Of a DNA stretch of 11,782 nucleotides, positions 1 through 7,457 are shown one piece after another. The stretch spans positions 1 through 11,782 of the forward strand of contig JAHDII010000090.1 in assembly GCA_020630895.1 (NCBI GenBank), read 5' to 3'. This DNA comes from Saprospiraceae bacterium (GTDB taxonomy: Bacteria > Bacteroidota > Bacteroidia > Chitinophagales > Saprospiraceae). How positions within the stretch are numbered: position 1 is the first letter of the stretch; each line of letters opens with the position of its first letter. The notes beneath the pieces are model-generated. The model did no database searches and was not told where the DNA came from. It saw only the letters and a list, made by a program, of their open reading frames with translations. Position numbers and translations under genes: made by a program.

Positions 1-191
1 AACAGTGTTTTCCATTGTTCTAAATCTAATTGAATGGTTCGATATTTTTGAGGAACGATATGTCTTGATCCTCTAAGATTAATATCTGATTCTTTAATAT
101 TTTTCCAAATAGGATTGTTTTGTGCATTTATATTTAAAGAACAAAGAATAAAAATAAGGACTAAACAATAGGACTTTAGCAGATGGATCAC
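1..191 (-). CDS. Secreted protein N-terminus, probable T9SS reprolysin-like metalloprotease (partial)
   Basis: The reverse strand reads an open frame from a GTG at 191 to the window edge (63 codons plus two bases), so the C-terminal part is missing. A hydrophobic signal peptide of about 24 residues ends in NINAQ, followed by NNPIWKNI and then RGSRHIVPQKYRTIQLDLEQ. A tryptophan-containing stretch soon after the signal peptide, then a 'P-x-x-Y-R-x-x-x-L-D' segment, resembles the propeptide of Bacteroidota zinc-dependent reprolysin-type proteases, which usually carry a T9SS sorting domain. An in-frame stop lies six codons upstream (207-209) and no ATG lies between, so GTG is the likeliest start. 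The catalytic HExxH region is outside the window, so the protease call rests on the propeptide only. It lies downstream of clpB on the same strand but is separated by an inverted repeat and is probably transcribed separately. Confidence 0.55.
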   Translation of the reverse strand, partial: MIHLLKSYCLVLIFILCSLNINAQNNPIWKNIKESDINLRGSRHIVPQKYRTIQLDLEQWKTL

Positions 192-222
192 AGGTCGAGA
201 TTTTAATTAAAAAATAATTATA

Positions 223-255
223 CGAATATATATTACAATATATAATTACTGTCAA
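223..255 (-). promoter_or_regulatory. Candidate Bacteroidota-type promoter of the secreted protein
   Basis: On the minus strand a TTG (255-253) is followed after 22 nt by TATATTCG (230-223), one mismatch from TAnnTTTG. Transcription would begin about 25 nt before the GTG at 191. The TTG lies inside one arm of the 241-293 inverted repeat. The call is weak because the DNA is very AT-rich. Confidence 0.2.
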
Positions 256-293
256 TAATAGACTTTTATACCTATATATTGACAGTAATTATA
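241..293. repeat. 17-bp perfect inverted repeat between clpB and the secreted-protein gene
   Basis: The arms are 241-257 (tataattactgtcaata) and 277-293, exact reverse complements, with a 19-nt loop. The repeat begins 45 nt past the clpB stop, where a terminator would be expected. However, the stem has only three G/C pairs and is not followed by a T-tract in the clpB direction, so it is not a classic intrinsic terminator. It could instead be an operator, since one arm overlaps the candidate -33 element of the next gene. Confidence 0.75.
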
Positions 294-337
294 CTTTTAA
301 AAAATATTAGTATATTTCTGTAGAGTTTTGTTATATT

Positions 338-2974
338 TTACTTTGTGTTCTTTTGTTTGTTTTTATCTGATTTCTCTACAAAAATTAGACCTTTTTTATC
401 AGCATCTACTAAAATATGATCTCCTGCACCAAATTTTCCTGAAAGAACATGTTTAGATAATTCATTAATGACTTCTTTTTGTAATACTCGTTTCATCGGT
501 CTTGCACCAAACTGAGGATCATAACCTAAATCACCTAAATAATCTTTTGCCTTTTCTGATAATTCAATATTCATATCTTGTTTAGCCATCATTTTGATGA
601 CTTTTTTAAACATTAAACCTAAAATCTTTTTGATTTCTTCACGACTTAAAGGTCTAAACATTATTTTTTCATCAATACGATTCAAAAATTCAGGACGTAA
701 TTCATCTTTTAATAATTCAAATACTTCATCTTCGGTAGCTTTGATAATTTCATCTTGTTTATCTTTCATTTCTTCTAGATCTTCAAAGTTATCCAAAATG
801 ATACCTGCTCCCATGTTAGATGTCATGATAATAATTGTGTTTTTAAAATCTGCTACACGTCCTTTATTATCCGTTAAACGACCATCATCTAAAACTTGCA
901 ATAATATATTGAATGTATCTGGATGTGCTTTTTCAATTTCATCTAAAAGAACAATAGAATAAGGTTTTCTTCTTACTGCTTCTGTCAACTGTCCTCCTTC
1001 ATCATAACCTACATATCCTGGAGGAGCTCCTACCAATCGACTTACAGAATGGCGTTCTTGAAATTCACTCATATCAATACGAGTAATTGCATTTTCATCA
1101 TCAAATAAAACTTCGGCTAATGCTTTTGCCAACTCTGTTTTTCCAACTCCTGTAGGACCTAAGAAAATAAAAGAACCAATGGGACGATTACCATCTTGCA
1201 AGCCTGCTCTAGAACGTCTTACAGCATCTGAAACAGCAGTAACTGCCTTTTCTTGCCCTATTAATCGTTTTCCAATTTCTTCCTCTAAACGAAGTAATTT
1301 ATCTTTTTCACTTTGCATCATTTTAGCCACAGGAATGCCCGTCCAACGAGCGACTACTTCAGCAATATCATTTGAAGTAACTTGTTCATTAGTAAAACGA
1401 TTTTCTTCTGATAATTGATGAAGTTCTTTTTCTGCTGCTTGAAGAATTTTTTCTTGTTCTTTTATTTTGCCATAACGCAACTCTGCTACTTTTTCAAAAT
1501 TACTTTCTCTTTCTAATTTATCTGCTTCAATTTCAAAATTTTCAATTTTTTCTTTTGCTGTTTGAATTCTTTCTACAATTTCTTTTTCATTTTTCCATCT
1601 AGCAGTAAGATTATCTAACTCTCCTTGCATATTAGAGATTTGCTCATTTAAAGATTTTAATTTCTTTTCTTGATTTTTTTCTCTTTTAATGAATTCTCTT
1701 TCTATTTCAATCTGACGAATTTTACGACTTAATTCATCAATTTCATCTGGAACTGAATCTAATTCTAAACGTAATTTAGCAGCTGCCTCATCAATAAGAT
1801 CAATAGCTTTATCAGGTAAATGTCTATCAGAAATATAGCGATGAGATAATTCTGCTGCCGCAACTAAAGCTTCATCTAATAATTCAATTTTATGATATAC
1901 CTCATACCTTTCTTGTAATCCTCTTAATATAGAAATGGTATCTTCTACACTCGGTTCATTGACTACTACTGTTTGGAAACGACGAACAAGTGCTTTATCT
2001 TTTTCAAAATATTTTTGATATTCATCTAATGTTGTAGCTCCTATTGTTCTTAATTCTCCTCTAGCTAAAGCAGGTTTTAAAATATTTGCGGCATCCATAG
2101 CACCATTTCCTCCTCCTGCACCAATTAAAGTATGAATTTCATCAATAAATAAAATAATTTCTCCATTAGAATTTGTTACTTCTTTAATGACTCCTTTTAA
2201 CCGCTCTTCAAATTCTCCCTTATATTTTGCTCCTGCAATTAAACCTGCCATGTCTAAAGTAAATATTTGTTTACTCTTTAAGTTTTCAGGTACATCTTGA
2301 TTGACAATACGCCAAGCAATTCCTTCAACAATAGCTGTTTTTCCAACTCCTGCTTCTCCAATCACTAAAGGATTATTTTTCTTTCTTCTTGAAAGAATAT
2401 GAAGTATTCTACGAATTTCTTCATCTCTTCCAATAATAGGATCTAATTTTCCTTCTGCTGCTCTTCCTGTTAAATTAACGGCATACTTTTTTAAAGCATT
2501 ATATTGATTATCTGCTCCTTGATCTGTAATTCTTCTTCCTTTGCGAAGCTCTTTTATAGCTTCTTCCATTTTTTTATTTGTAGCTCCTAAAGTTTTTAAT
2601 GCTTTAGCTGTAGGACTTGTTCCATTAATAATACCTAGTAACATTATATCAATAGAGATAAATTCGTCTCCCCATCTTTTCATTAATGTTTTAGCTTTTG
2701 CCATAGCTTTATTAGCATCCTTGCTTAAAAACTGCTTGGTATCATCACCAGATACTTTTGGCGTTTTTTGAATAATAGTATCTAATTCTCCTACTAGATG
2801 ATTCATGTCAATATCGCATTTTTTAAATAAAAATTCTGCAACGTGTTCATCTACTTCCATAATACCTTTAATAATATGAGCTAAAGAAACTTCTTGTTGT
2901 TCATTAGCTTTAGCTATAGCTTGCCCTTGTCTTATACTATCATGGGCTTTATTTGTAAAAATATCAAATGTCAT
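338..2974 (-). CDS. clpB: ClpB/Hsp104-type protein disaggregase
   Basis: This is a cytosolic hexameric AAA+ unfoldase that, with DnaK/DnaJ/GrpE, pulls polypeptides out of aggregates after heat or other stress. The 878 residues follow the full ClpB order. The Clp N-domain spans about 1-145. AAA-1 has Walker A GEAGVGKT with Lys212, the pore-loop region AGAKYKGEFEERLK and Walker B LFIDEIH. The coiled-coil middle domain covers about 395-530 and is rich in K/E, which separates ClpB from ClpA and ClpC. AAA-2 has GPTGVGKTE with Lys612, pore loop GAPPGYVGYDEGG and Walker B VLLDEIE. The C-terminal D2-small domain ends in a lysine-rich tail slightly longer than in E. coli ClpB (857 residues). The start at MTFDIFTNKA matches the family N-terminus. 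All nucleotide-binding motifs are intact. It appears monocistronic, with no CIRCE element visible upstream. Confidence 0.97.
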   Translation of the reverse strand: MTFDIFTNKAHDSIRQGQAIAKANEQQEVSLAHIIKGIMEVDEHVAEFLFKKCDIDMNHLVGELDTIIQKTPKVSGDDTKQFLSKDANKAMAKAKTLMKRWGDEFISIDIMLLGIINGTSPTAKALKTLGATNKKMEEAIKELRKGRRITDQGADNQYNALKKYAVNLTGRAAEGKLDPIIGRDEEIRRILHILSRRKKNNPLVIGEAGVGKTAIVEGIAWRIVNQDVPENLKSKQIFTLDMAGLIAGAKYKGEFEERLKGVIKEVTNSNGEIILFIDEIHTLIGAGGGNGAMDAANILKPALARGELRTIGATTLDEYQKYFEKDKALVRRFQTVVVNEPSVEDTISILRGLQERYEVYHKIELLDEALVAAAELSHRYISDRHLPDKAIDLIDEAAAKLRLELDSVPDEIDELSRKIRQIEIEREFIKREKNQEKKLKSLNEQISNMQGELDNLTARWKNEKEIVERIQTAKEKIENFEIEADKLERESNFEKVAELRYGKIKEQEKILQAAEKELHQLSEENRFTNEQVTSNDIAEVVARWTGIPVAKMMQSEKDKLLRLEEEIGKRLIGQEKAVTAVSDAVRRSRAGLQDGNRPIGSFIFLGPTGVGKTELAKALAEVLFDDENAITRIDMSEFQERHSVSRLVGAPPGYVGYDEGGQLTEAVRRKPYSIVLLDEIEKAHPDTFNILLQVLDDGRLTDNKGRVADFKNTIIIMTSNMGAGIILDNFEDLEEMKDKQDEIIKATEDEVFELLKDELRPEFLNRIDEKIMFRPLSREEIKKILGLMFKKVIKMMAKQDMNIELSEKAKDYLGDLGYDPQFGARPMKRVLQKEVINELSKHVLSGKFGAGDHILVDADKKGLIFVEKSDKNKQKNTK

Positions 2975-3044
2975 ATTTATAATATATCAATTTTTAATAA
3001 CGTGAAAATAGTTGTTTATCTTGAATTATCATCAAATCATTGAC

Positions 3045-3052
3045 CAAATATA
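3045..3052 (-). promoter_or_regulatory. Candidate -7 element for clpB
   Basis: The minus strand reads TATATTTG (3052 to 3045), an exact match to the Bacteroidota TAnnTTTG -7 element, about 70 nt upstream of the clpB ATG. No TTG was found at the expected spacing further upstream, so this could be chance in an AT-rich spacer. The rest of the 220-bp spacer (2975-3194) shows no gene; it contains an AT-dinucleotide run (about 3047-3060) and T-rich runs (3086-3129). Confidence 0.25.
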
Positions 3053-3143
3053 TATATATTCTTAATTTAAGATAAATTGTCAGATTTTTGTTTTTTTATT
3101 TGTCAAAAAGGCATTTTTATTTTTTTTAACAGTTCTAAAAATG

Positions 3144-3170
3144 TTGAATTATAATAAATGACTAGTTTTG
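3144..3170 (+). promoter_or_regulatory. Promoter of the T9SS cargo gene
   Basis: TTG at 3144-3146 is followed after 16 nt by TAGTTTTG at 3163-3170, a perfect TAnnTTTG. The predicted transcription start near 3177 gives a leader of about 18 nt before the ATG at 3195. The spacing is slightly shorter than the 17-23 nt usual in flavobacteria. Confidence 0.5.
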
Positions 3171-3194
3171 CTTTTCAATTAAAATCTATTTTTT

Positions 3195-4151
3195 ATGAAA
3201 AACGTTTACATTTTTACAATTTTAGTGATATTAAGTATTCTTTCTATGACTACAATTTCTGCTCAATGTGATTCAGAAGAACCTATTGCTGTTGATAATG
3301 CAGGAATGGAAAATTGGGTTGATGAAGGAAATTATGAAGATCCTGCTGGAGATTTTTGGGATACTGCCAATAGAACAGTAGATTTATTGCCTTTGATTTT
3401 AAATCCTAATGTTACTAAATCTACAGATGCTCATACAGGTACTTATTCTGCAAAATTAACAACATCAAACTGGTTTGGTTTAACAAGTTCTGCTACTGTT
3501 TTTTCGGGTGTATTTGAACCTAATCAGGCTAATCCACAAGAAAGTGTAAAATTTGGAAAACCTTTTACTTTACGCCCTGATAATTTTAGGGTTTGGTATA
3601 AATACGAACCTGTCAATGGTGATTCTGCGGAGTTATATACTTATCTTACTAAATGGAATACAACTACAAATATGAAAGATACTATAGCAGAAGCATACGC
3701 TGTTGTTTATGATCCAACAGATTGGGTTGAGTTAGACATTCCTTTTGATTATTGGTCATCATTAGATCCTGATTCTATTTCTATTGTTTTTGCTTCTAGT
3801 GCAGCAGGAGATTTTTTCGAAGGTCAAGTTGGCAATACTTTATATATAGATGATGTTGAATTATACTATTGCCTTACAGGAATTAGTCAACCATTAATGA
3901 GTGAAATTTCAGCAGTAGTATCTCCTAATCCTAGTATTACAGGTTCTATTCGTTTTGATTTGAATAAAGAAGTACAAAATGGATTATTAAGAGTGTTTTC
4001 TTTAGATGGGAAAGCAATTTTTTCTCAATCTTTTAGTGGAAATTCTTATGATTTAAACATAGATAATTGGACATCAGCAATGTATCGTTATGTAATTTAT
4101 GATGAAAAAACAACGAGTGCTTTAGCTACAGGTTCTTTTATCAAAGAATAA
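3195..4151 (+). CDS. T9SS-secreted PCMD-domain protein
   Basis: This 318-residue extracellular or cell-surface protein has a Sec signal peptide of about 24 residues ending in ISAQ. Residues about 32-226 resemble the PCMD domain (putative carbohydrate metabolism domain) of Bacteroidota: an early AGMENW, a TTSNW strand, then the hallmark FGKPFTLRPDNFRVWYKYEP, a long beta-rich stretch, SIVFASSAAGDFFEGQVG and a closing YIDDVELYY. The fold is probably a jelly-roll beta-sandwich, possibly glycan-binding, with no catalytic motif that I can point to. Residues about 237-318, beginning near SPNPSITGSI (Ser243), form a type-A T9SS sorting domain that directs export through the outer membrane and is cleaved on the surface. 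The cysteine after AQ does not make a proper lipobox. It has its own promoter and terminator, so it looks monocistronic. The ligand is unknown. Confidence 0.85.
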   Translation: MKNVYIFTILVILSILSMTTISAQCDSEEPIAVDNAGMENWVDEGNYEDPAGDFWDTANRTVDLLPLILNPNVTKSTDAHTGTYSAKLTTSNWFGLTSSATVFSGVFEPNQANPQESVKFGKPFTLRPDNFRVWYKYEPVNGDSAELYTYLTKWNTTTNMKDTIAEAYAVVYDPTDWVELDIPFDYWSSLDPDSISIVFASSAAGDFFEGQVGNTLYIDDVELYYCLTGISQPLMSEISAVVSPNPSITGSIRFDLNKEVQNGLLRVFSLDGKAIFSQSFSGNSYDLNIDNWTSAMYRYVIYDEKTTSALATGSFIKE

Positions 4152-4180
4152 TTTGCATTTTTCACCAATTAATTATTGAG

Positions 4181-4219
4181 GCATGTTTAGAATTTTAACA
4201 TTCTAAACATGCTTTTTTT
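4181..4219 (+). terminator. Strong intrinsic terminator
   Basis: A 13-bp perfect stem (gcatgtttagaat at 4181-4193, complement at 4200-4212) with a 6-nt loop is followed by seven T residues (4213-4219). It lies 29 nt after the stop of the T9SS cargo gene. Confidence 0.93.
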
Positions 4220-4238
4220 GTATCTTAGCCTTGCAAAA

Positions 4239-4268
4239 TTTGAATTTCCCTTAATTTATATAGTATTG
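4239..4268 (+). promoter_or_regulatory. Candidate promoter of the beta-barrel gene
   Basis: TTTG at 4239-4242 is followed after 18 nt by TAGTATTG at 4261-4268, one mismatch from TAnnTTTG. Predicted transcription starts near 4275, about 13 nt before the ATG. It lies just after the preceding terminator, where a new promoter is required. Confidence 0.4.
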
Positions 4269-4287
4269 ATTGCTAAAATAATGAATT

Positions 4288-5040
4288 ATGAAAAAGAAAA
4301 ATTTTACTCTAATATTAGCATTTTTAATGTTTATCTCTTCTTATTCCTTCGCACAAGAAGAACAAACACCTAAAAAATCAAATTTTGTTTTTGGTAGTGA
4401 ATTAGGAATTATTACAGGTTCTCCGATTGGTCCAGCGGAAGAAGGAGCTAAAGGAAAATTAGGAATAGGACTTCATACTGGAGTTTTTGCAAAATACTTT
4501 TTTAATAATGCTGTAGCTTTTCAATGGGGCTTAGCTTATAATGCTAAAAAAGCTTCTTATGAAACTCCAGTTTATGATCAAGATTATACTTATCATCAAG
4601 ATATTGCTCTTCCAGATGGTTCTACTGTTACTGCAATTATAGATACTTATTTTAATGGCAATGTAAGAGGGAATTTTAATAATACTTATTTAGAATCTCC
4701 TATTTTAGTATATTATTATTTCAACCCAAGATTCAGTCTTCATGGTGGAGGATATGCTGCTTTACTTCTTAGAGGAAATCATGAAGTTTGGGCTACAGGG
4801 GTTGTTGGTGATAATTTTGATACTGTAGCAGATGAGTATAGTGATGAAAGTCCTTTTATTAATAAATGGGACTATGGAATGAGCTTAGGTGTGAACTATA
4901 AAGTATATAAACAAATAGAATGTGAATTAAGACTTTCTTCTGGCTTGCGTTCTATCTTTAGTTCTGAATATCAGTTAGCAGATGTTACGGTAAGAAATGT
5001 GTATATGGAATTGAAAGCGAATTATACATTTCAATTTTAA
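4288..5040 (+). CDS. Outer-membrane beta-barrel protein (PorT-like family)
   Basis: This 250-residue protein has a clear Sec signal peptide, with likely cleavage after Ala22 (SYSFA|Q), typical of Bacteroidota exported proteins. The mature chain shows alternating polar and hydrophobic strands with aromatic girdles (HTGVFAKYFF, FQWGLAYNAKK, YLESPILVYYYF, LHGGGYAALLL, YGMSLGVNYKVY) and ends in YTFQF, an aromatic terminal strand as recognised by the BAM machinery. This matches the small OMP_b-brl_2/PorT-like barrels of about 8 strands. The longer loop around residues 95-130 is probably extracellular. There is no plug domain or enzymatic motif, and the function is unknown. AATT precedes the ATG, as in several other genes here. 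Its stop codon is only 2 bp from the stop of the convergent gene, and no terminator is visible between them. Confidence 0.85.
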   Translation: MKKKNFTLILAFLMFISSYSFAQEEQTPKKSNFVFGSELGIITGSPIGPAEEGAKGKLGIGLHTGVFAKYFFNNAVAFQWGLAYNAKKASYETPVYDQDYTYHQDIALPDGSTVTAIIDTYFNGNVRGNFNNTYLESPILVYYYFNPRFSLHGGGYAALLLRGNHEVWATGVVGDNFDTVADEYSDESPFINKWDYGMSLGVNYKVYKQIECELRLSSGLRSIFSSEYQLADVTVRNVYMELKANYTFQF

Positions 5041-5042
5041 GC

Positions 5043-7319
5043 TTAGGTATTTTTCTTCAGCCATTGATGTATATTTGTTAAAAGCAAATCTGCATTTTCG
5101 TGATTAAAACAAAGTGGAGGTTTGCTTTTAATTACATTATTGTAAGGACCGTCTGTACCTATTAATATTTGTTCTTCTTTCAAATAATTTTTAAGGGTTT
5201 GTGCTTGTAAAGTAGCTGGAACTAATGTAGATTTATTTTCAACCAATTCCAACCCCCAAAATAATCCAGAACCTCTTACATCTCCAATAATAGAAAATTC
5301 ATTTTTAAAATTTTTAAGCTCATTCATTATATAATTTCCTACTTCTAAAGAATGGCTTTGTAATTTTTCTTCTTCTATTACTTTTAATACTTCTAAACCA
5401 ATTGCACAACTCACAGGGTTTCCTCCAAAAGAACTAAAAAATTCCATTCCATTATTAAAAGATTCTGCAACTTCTTCGGTACAAACAACGGCTCCCATTG
5501 GATGTCCATTTCCTATAGGTTTTCCTAAAATTACAATATCTGGAATTACCCCATGTTGTTCAAATCCCCAAAAATGTGTTCCTACTCGTCCAAATCCTAC
5601 TTGTACTTCATCAATAATACACAAACCTCCTTTGCTTCTTATATATTGAAAGATATTTTGAAGATAATTTTGAGGTAAAACCATTTGTCCTCCACAACCC
5701 AAAATAGGTTCTGCAATAAAAGCTGCTATATTTGAATGATTCTTTTTTATTGTTTTAATCGCATCTTTAGCATATAAATTTCCTTTATTTTTCCCTTCAT
5801 TTTTATATTTTCCCCTTAATGAATCAGGCATAGGAATTTCAATAATATTTTTAGAAATTCCTTGCCCTCCTTTTCCTTTATATTTATATGAGCTTATTTC
5901 TATTCCTAGATTTGTATTGCCATGATAAGCATTTTCAAGAACAACTATTTTTTCATTTTTTGTATGATTTTTAGCTAAACGAATAGCTAAATCACTCGCT
6001 GCTGAGCCAGAATTTACGAAAAAAACTTTATTTAATTTTTTAGGAAATTTGCTGAGTAATTTTTCAGAATATTCATACAAAATATCATATAAATAACGTG
6101 TGTTTGTATTGAGTTCTGCCATTTTTTGTTGCCCTGCTTTTACAACTCTTGGATGACAATGTCCTACAATTGGAATATTGTTATAAGCATCTAAATAGGT
6201 TTTTCCATCTGCGGCATACATATATTGAAGCCCTGCACCCTTCATTTGAATGGGTTGTTGATAACTTAGCGATAATGATGAACTGAAATGTTTTTTTCTT
6301 TGATTCAAATTATTTTCAATTGTATTAGGATATGAAGTAGTATATCTGCATACTTTTTTAAATTCTGTTTCTGCTTTTAGCGGGTTAATTTGTATCCATT
6401 TTTGTAATACTTTCCAAATAGAAGCTTGGCTGACAATGATATATTCATTCTCTGGATTTTGTATATAATCATAAGTAGAATTAGAAACACTTACACATAA
6501 TCTAATCGCAATTAAATAATATAATAATTCTAATTCTTTTTCTTCAAGAGCGAATACTTTATGATATGCTTGAACAATGATTTTAGCCGTCTTTAATGGA
6601 TCTTTTTTATCAAATAATAAATAAGCAATTCCGATAGCTAGATCATTAATTAATGGAGAATAACAAATATCTCCAAAATCAATAAATCCTTTAATTTTAT
6701 CTCCTTCAACTAAAACATTCCAATCATTAGCATCTCCATGTATAATACTTTTTCTCAATTGAGGCATTTGAGGTAAAACTATTTCCTCAAATTTCATATA
6801 AAAATATTCTACTATTCTTCTATGAGATGGATTTTTAATCCACTTCGTTTTATTTTTATTTCGTATTGCATTTTTATTATCCCAATCATGATTTTTAGAC
6901 TCGATAAAAGGATTATTAATTGTAGAGAGATTTGAATTTAATTCAGCTAATGATTTTCCGAATGATTGTAATAATTTTTTAGAATGTTTTACTTCTGCTA
7001 AAAAAGAACCTTCGATATAACTCAATAATCTGATTTGTTGATTTTCATTAAGAGCAATAATATTTTTCCCTTTAGATGTTGGATAAGAAAAAGGAATTTC
7101 AAAAGAAAGAGAAGATTGATTCAAATGATTAAGAATTTCATTTTCTGCTTCTAATATTTGAACATATTTATATTCATTATTATGGATTTTTAAAATATAT
7201 TTTTGTTGTTGGGTTTGAATTAAAAAATTAAAAGATTCATACCCTTTTAATTTTTTAATTTTTTGAATATTCTTTACATTGAATTTTTTTAAAATAGAAT
7301 TGATCTTTATTTTTTTCAT
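5043..7319 (-). CDS. Fused APH-family kinase and class-III PLP phospho-lyase (ETNPPL/PHYKPL-like)
   Basis: This single 758-residue cytosolic chain joins two enzymes. Residues 1-330 are an aminoglycoside-phosphotransferase-like kinase with the Brenner motif HGDANDWN (His194, catalytic Asp196, Asn201) and metal-binding IDFGD (Asp214). This layout is close to hydroxylysine kinase, which has HGDLNDHN and DFGD. Residues about 345-758 are a class-III aminotransferase-fold domain very similar to mammalian ethanolamine-phosphate and phosphohydroxylysine phospho-lyases. It has GHCHPRVVKA, AYHGN, DEVQVGFGR (Asp570, Gln573), PLP lysine Lys600 in GKPIGNGHP, GGNPVSCAIGL, DVRGSGLF and KPPLCF. The family logic implies phosphorylation of an amino alcohol, then PLP-dependent elimination of phosphate and ammonia. 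The substrate is inferred only. Some bacterial fusions as I recall them carry an extra peptidase M23 domain between the two parts; it is absent here. The usual GSEAN is GSAAS (438-442). It is divergent from a Crp/Fnr regulator. Confidence 0.92.
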   Translation of the reverse strand: MKKIKINSILKKFNVKNIQKIKKLKGYESFNFLIQTQQQKYILKIHNNEYKYVQILEAENEILNHLNQSSLSFEIPFSYPTSKGKNIIALNENQQIRLLSYIEGSFLAEVKHSKKLLQSFGKSLAELNSNLSTINNPFIESKNHDWDNKNAIRNKNKTKWIKNPSHRRIVEYFYMKFEEIVLPQMPQLRKSIIHGDANDWNVLVEGDKIKGFIDFGDICYSPLINDLAIGIAYLLFDKKDPLKTAKIIVQAYHKVFALEEKELELLYYLIAIRLCVSVSNSTYDYIQNPENEYIIVSQASIWKVLQKWIQINPLKAETEFKKVCRYTTSYPNTIENNLNQRKKHFSSSLSLSYQQPIQMKGAGLQYMYAADGKTYLDAYNNIPIVGHCHPRVVKAGQQKMAELNTNTRYLYDILYEYSEKLLSKFPKKLNKVFFVNSGSAASDLAIRLAKNHTKNEKIVVLENAYHGNTNLGIEISSYKYKGKGGQGISKNIIEIPMPDSLRGKYKNEGKNKGNLYAKDAIKTIKKNHSNIAAFIAEPILGCGGQMVLPQNYLQNIFQYIRSKGGLCIIDEVQVGFGRVGTHFWGFEQHGVIPDIVILGKPIGNGHPMGAVVCTEEVAESFNNGMEFFSSFGGNPVSCAIGLEVLKVIEEEKLQSHSLEVGNYIMNELKNFKNEFSIIGDVRGSGLFWGLELVENKSTLVPATLQAQTLKNYLKEEQILIGTDGPYNNVIKSKPPLCFNHENADLLLTNIHQWLKKNT

Positions 7320-7355
7320 ATGCCCAAAATAGAGAAAGATATCCTATCTTCAAAA

Positions 7356-7386
7356 TAATAAAGATTATTCATGATAACCTTTATTA
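7356..7386. promoter_or_regulatory. 31-bp imperfect palindrome, candidate operator in the divergent promoter region
   Basis: The outer arms taataaag (7356-7363) and ctttatta (7379-7386) are exact reverse complements. Symmetric inner arms ttat (7365-7368) and ataa (7374-7377) continue the dyad, giving 12 of 15 matched pairs around 7371. It lies 37-67 nt upstream of the kinase-lyase start and 72-102 nt upstream of the Crp/Fnr regulator start. That position suits an operator for either gene. AT-rich DNA makes chance dyads fairly common. Confidence 0.4.
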
Positions 7387-7414
7387 AAAAATCATTATTT
7401 GAACCTCATGGATA

Positions 7415-7422
7415 TAATTTTG
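7415..7422 (+). promoter_or_regulatory. Candidate -7 element for the Crp/Fnr regulator
   Basis: TAATTTTG is an exact TAnnTTTG match. It predicts transcription from about 7429 and a leader of about 29 nt. The nearest upstream TTTG (7398-7401) is only 13 nt away, shorter than usual, so the promoter may depend on an activator or the match may be chance. Confidence 0.35.
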
Positions 7423-7457
7423 TTATTAATAGGTGAACTTCTTTCAAACAAAAATAA

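Noticed and set aside
594..962. Plus-strand open frame opposite clpB
   Set aside because: It lies wholly antisense to the conserved AAA-2/C-terminal coding region of clpB, has no recognisable domain and no start context.
1179..1418. Plus-strand open frame opposite clpB
   Set aside because: Antisense to the middle/AAA-2 coding region, with no domain or promoter; a by-product of clpB codon use.
2541..2771. Plus-strand open frame with hydrophobic stretches opposite clpB
   Set aside because: Antisense to the Clp N-domain; its hydrophobicity follows from the complementary coding strand, and no start signal is seen.
3047..3060. AT-dinucleotide run upstream of clpB
   Set aside because: Short low-complexity tract, common in AT-rich spacers, with no evidence of phase variation because it lies outside any coding sequence.
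7336..7350. Small dyad aagata-tcc-tatctt upstream of the kinase-lyase gene
   Set aside because: Six-base arms in AT-rich DNA are expected by chance; kept only as a possible secondary site near the stronger 7356-7386 dyad.
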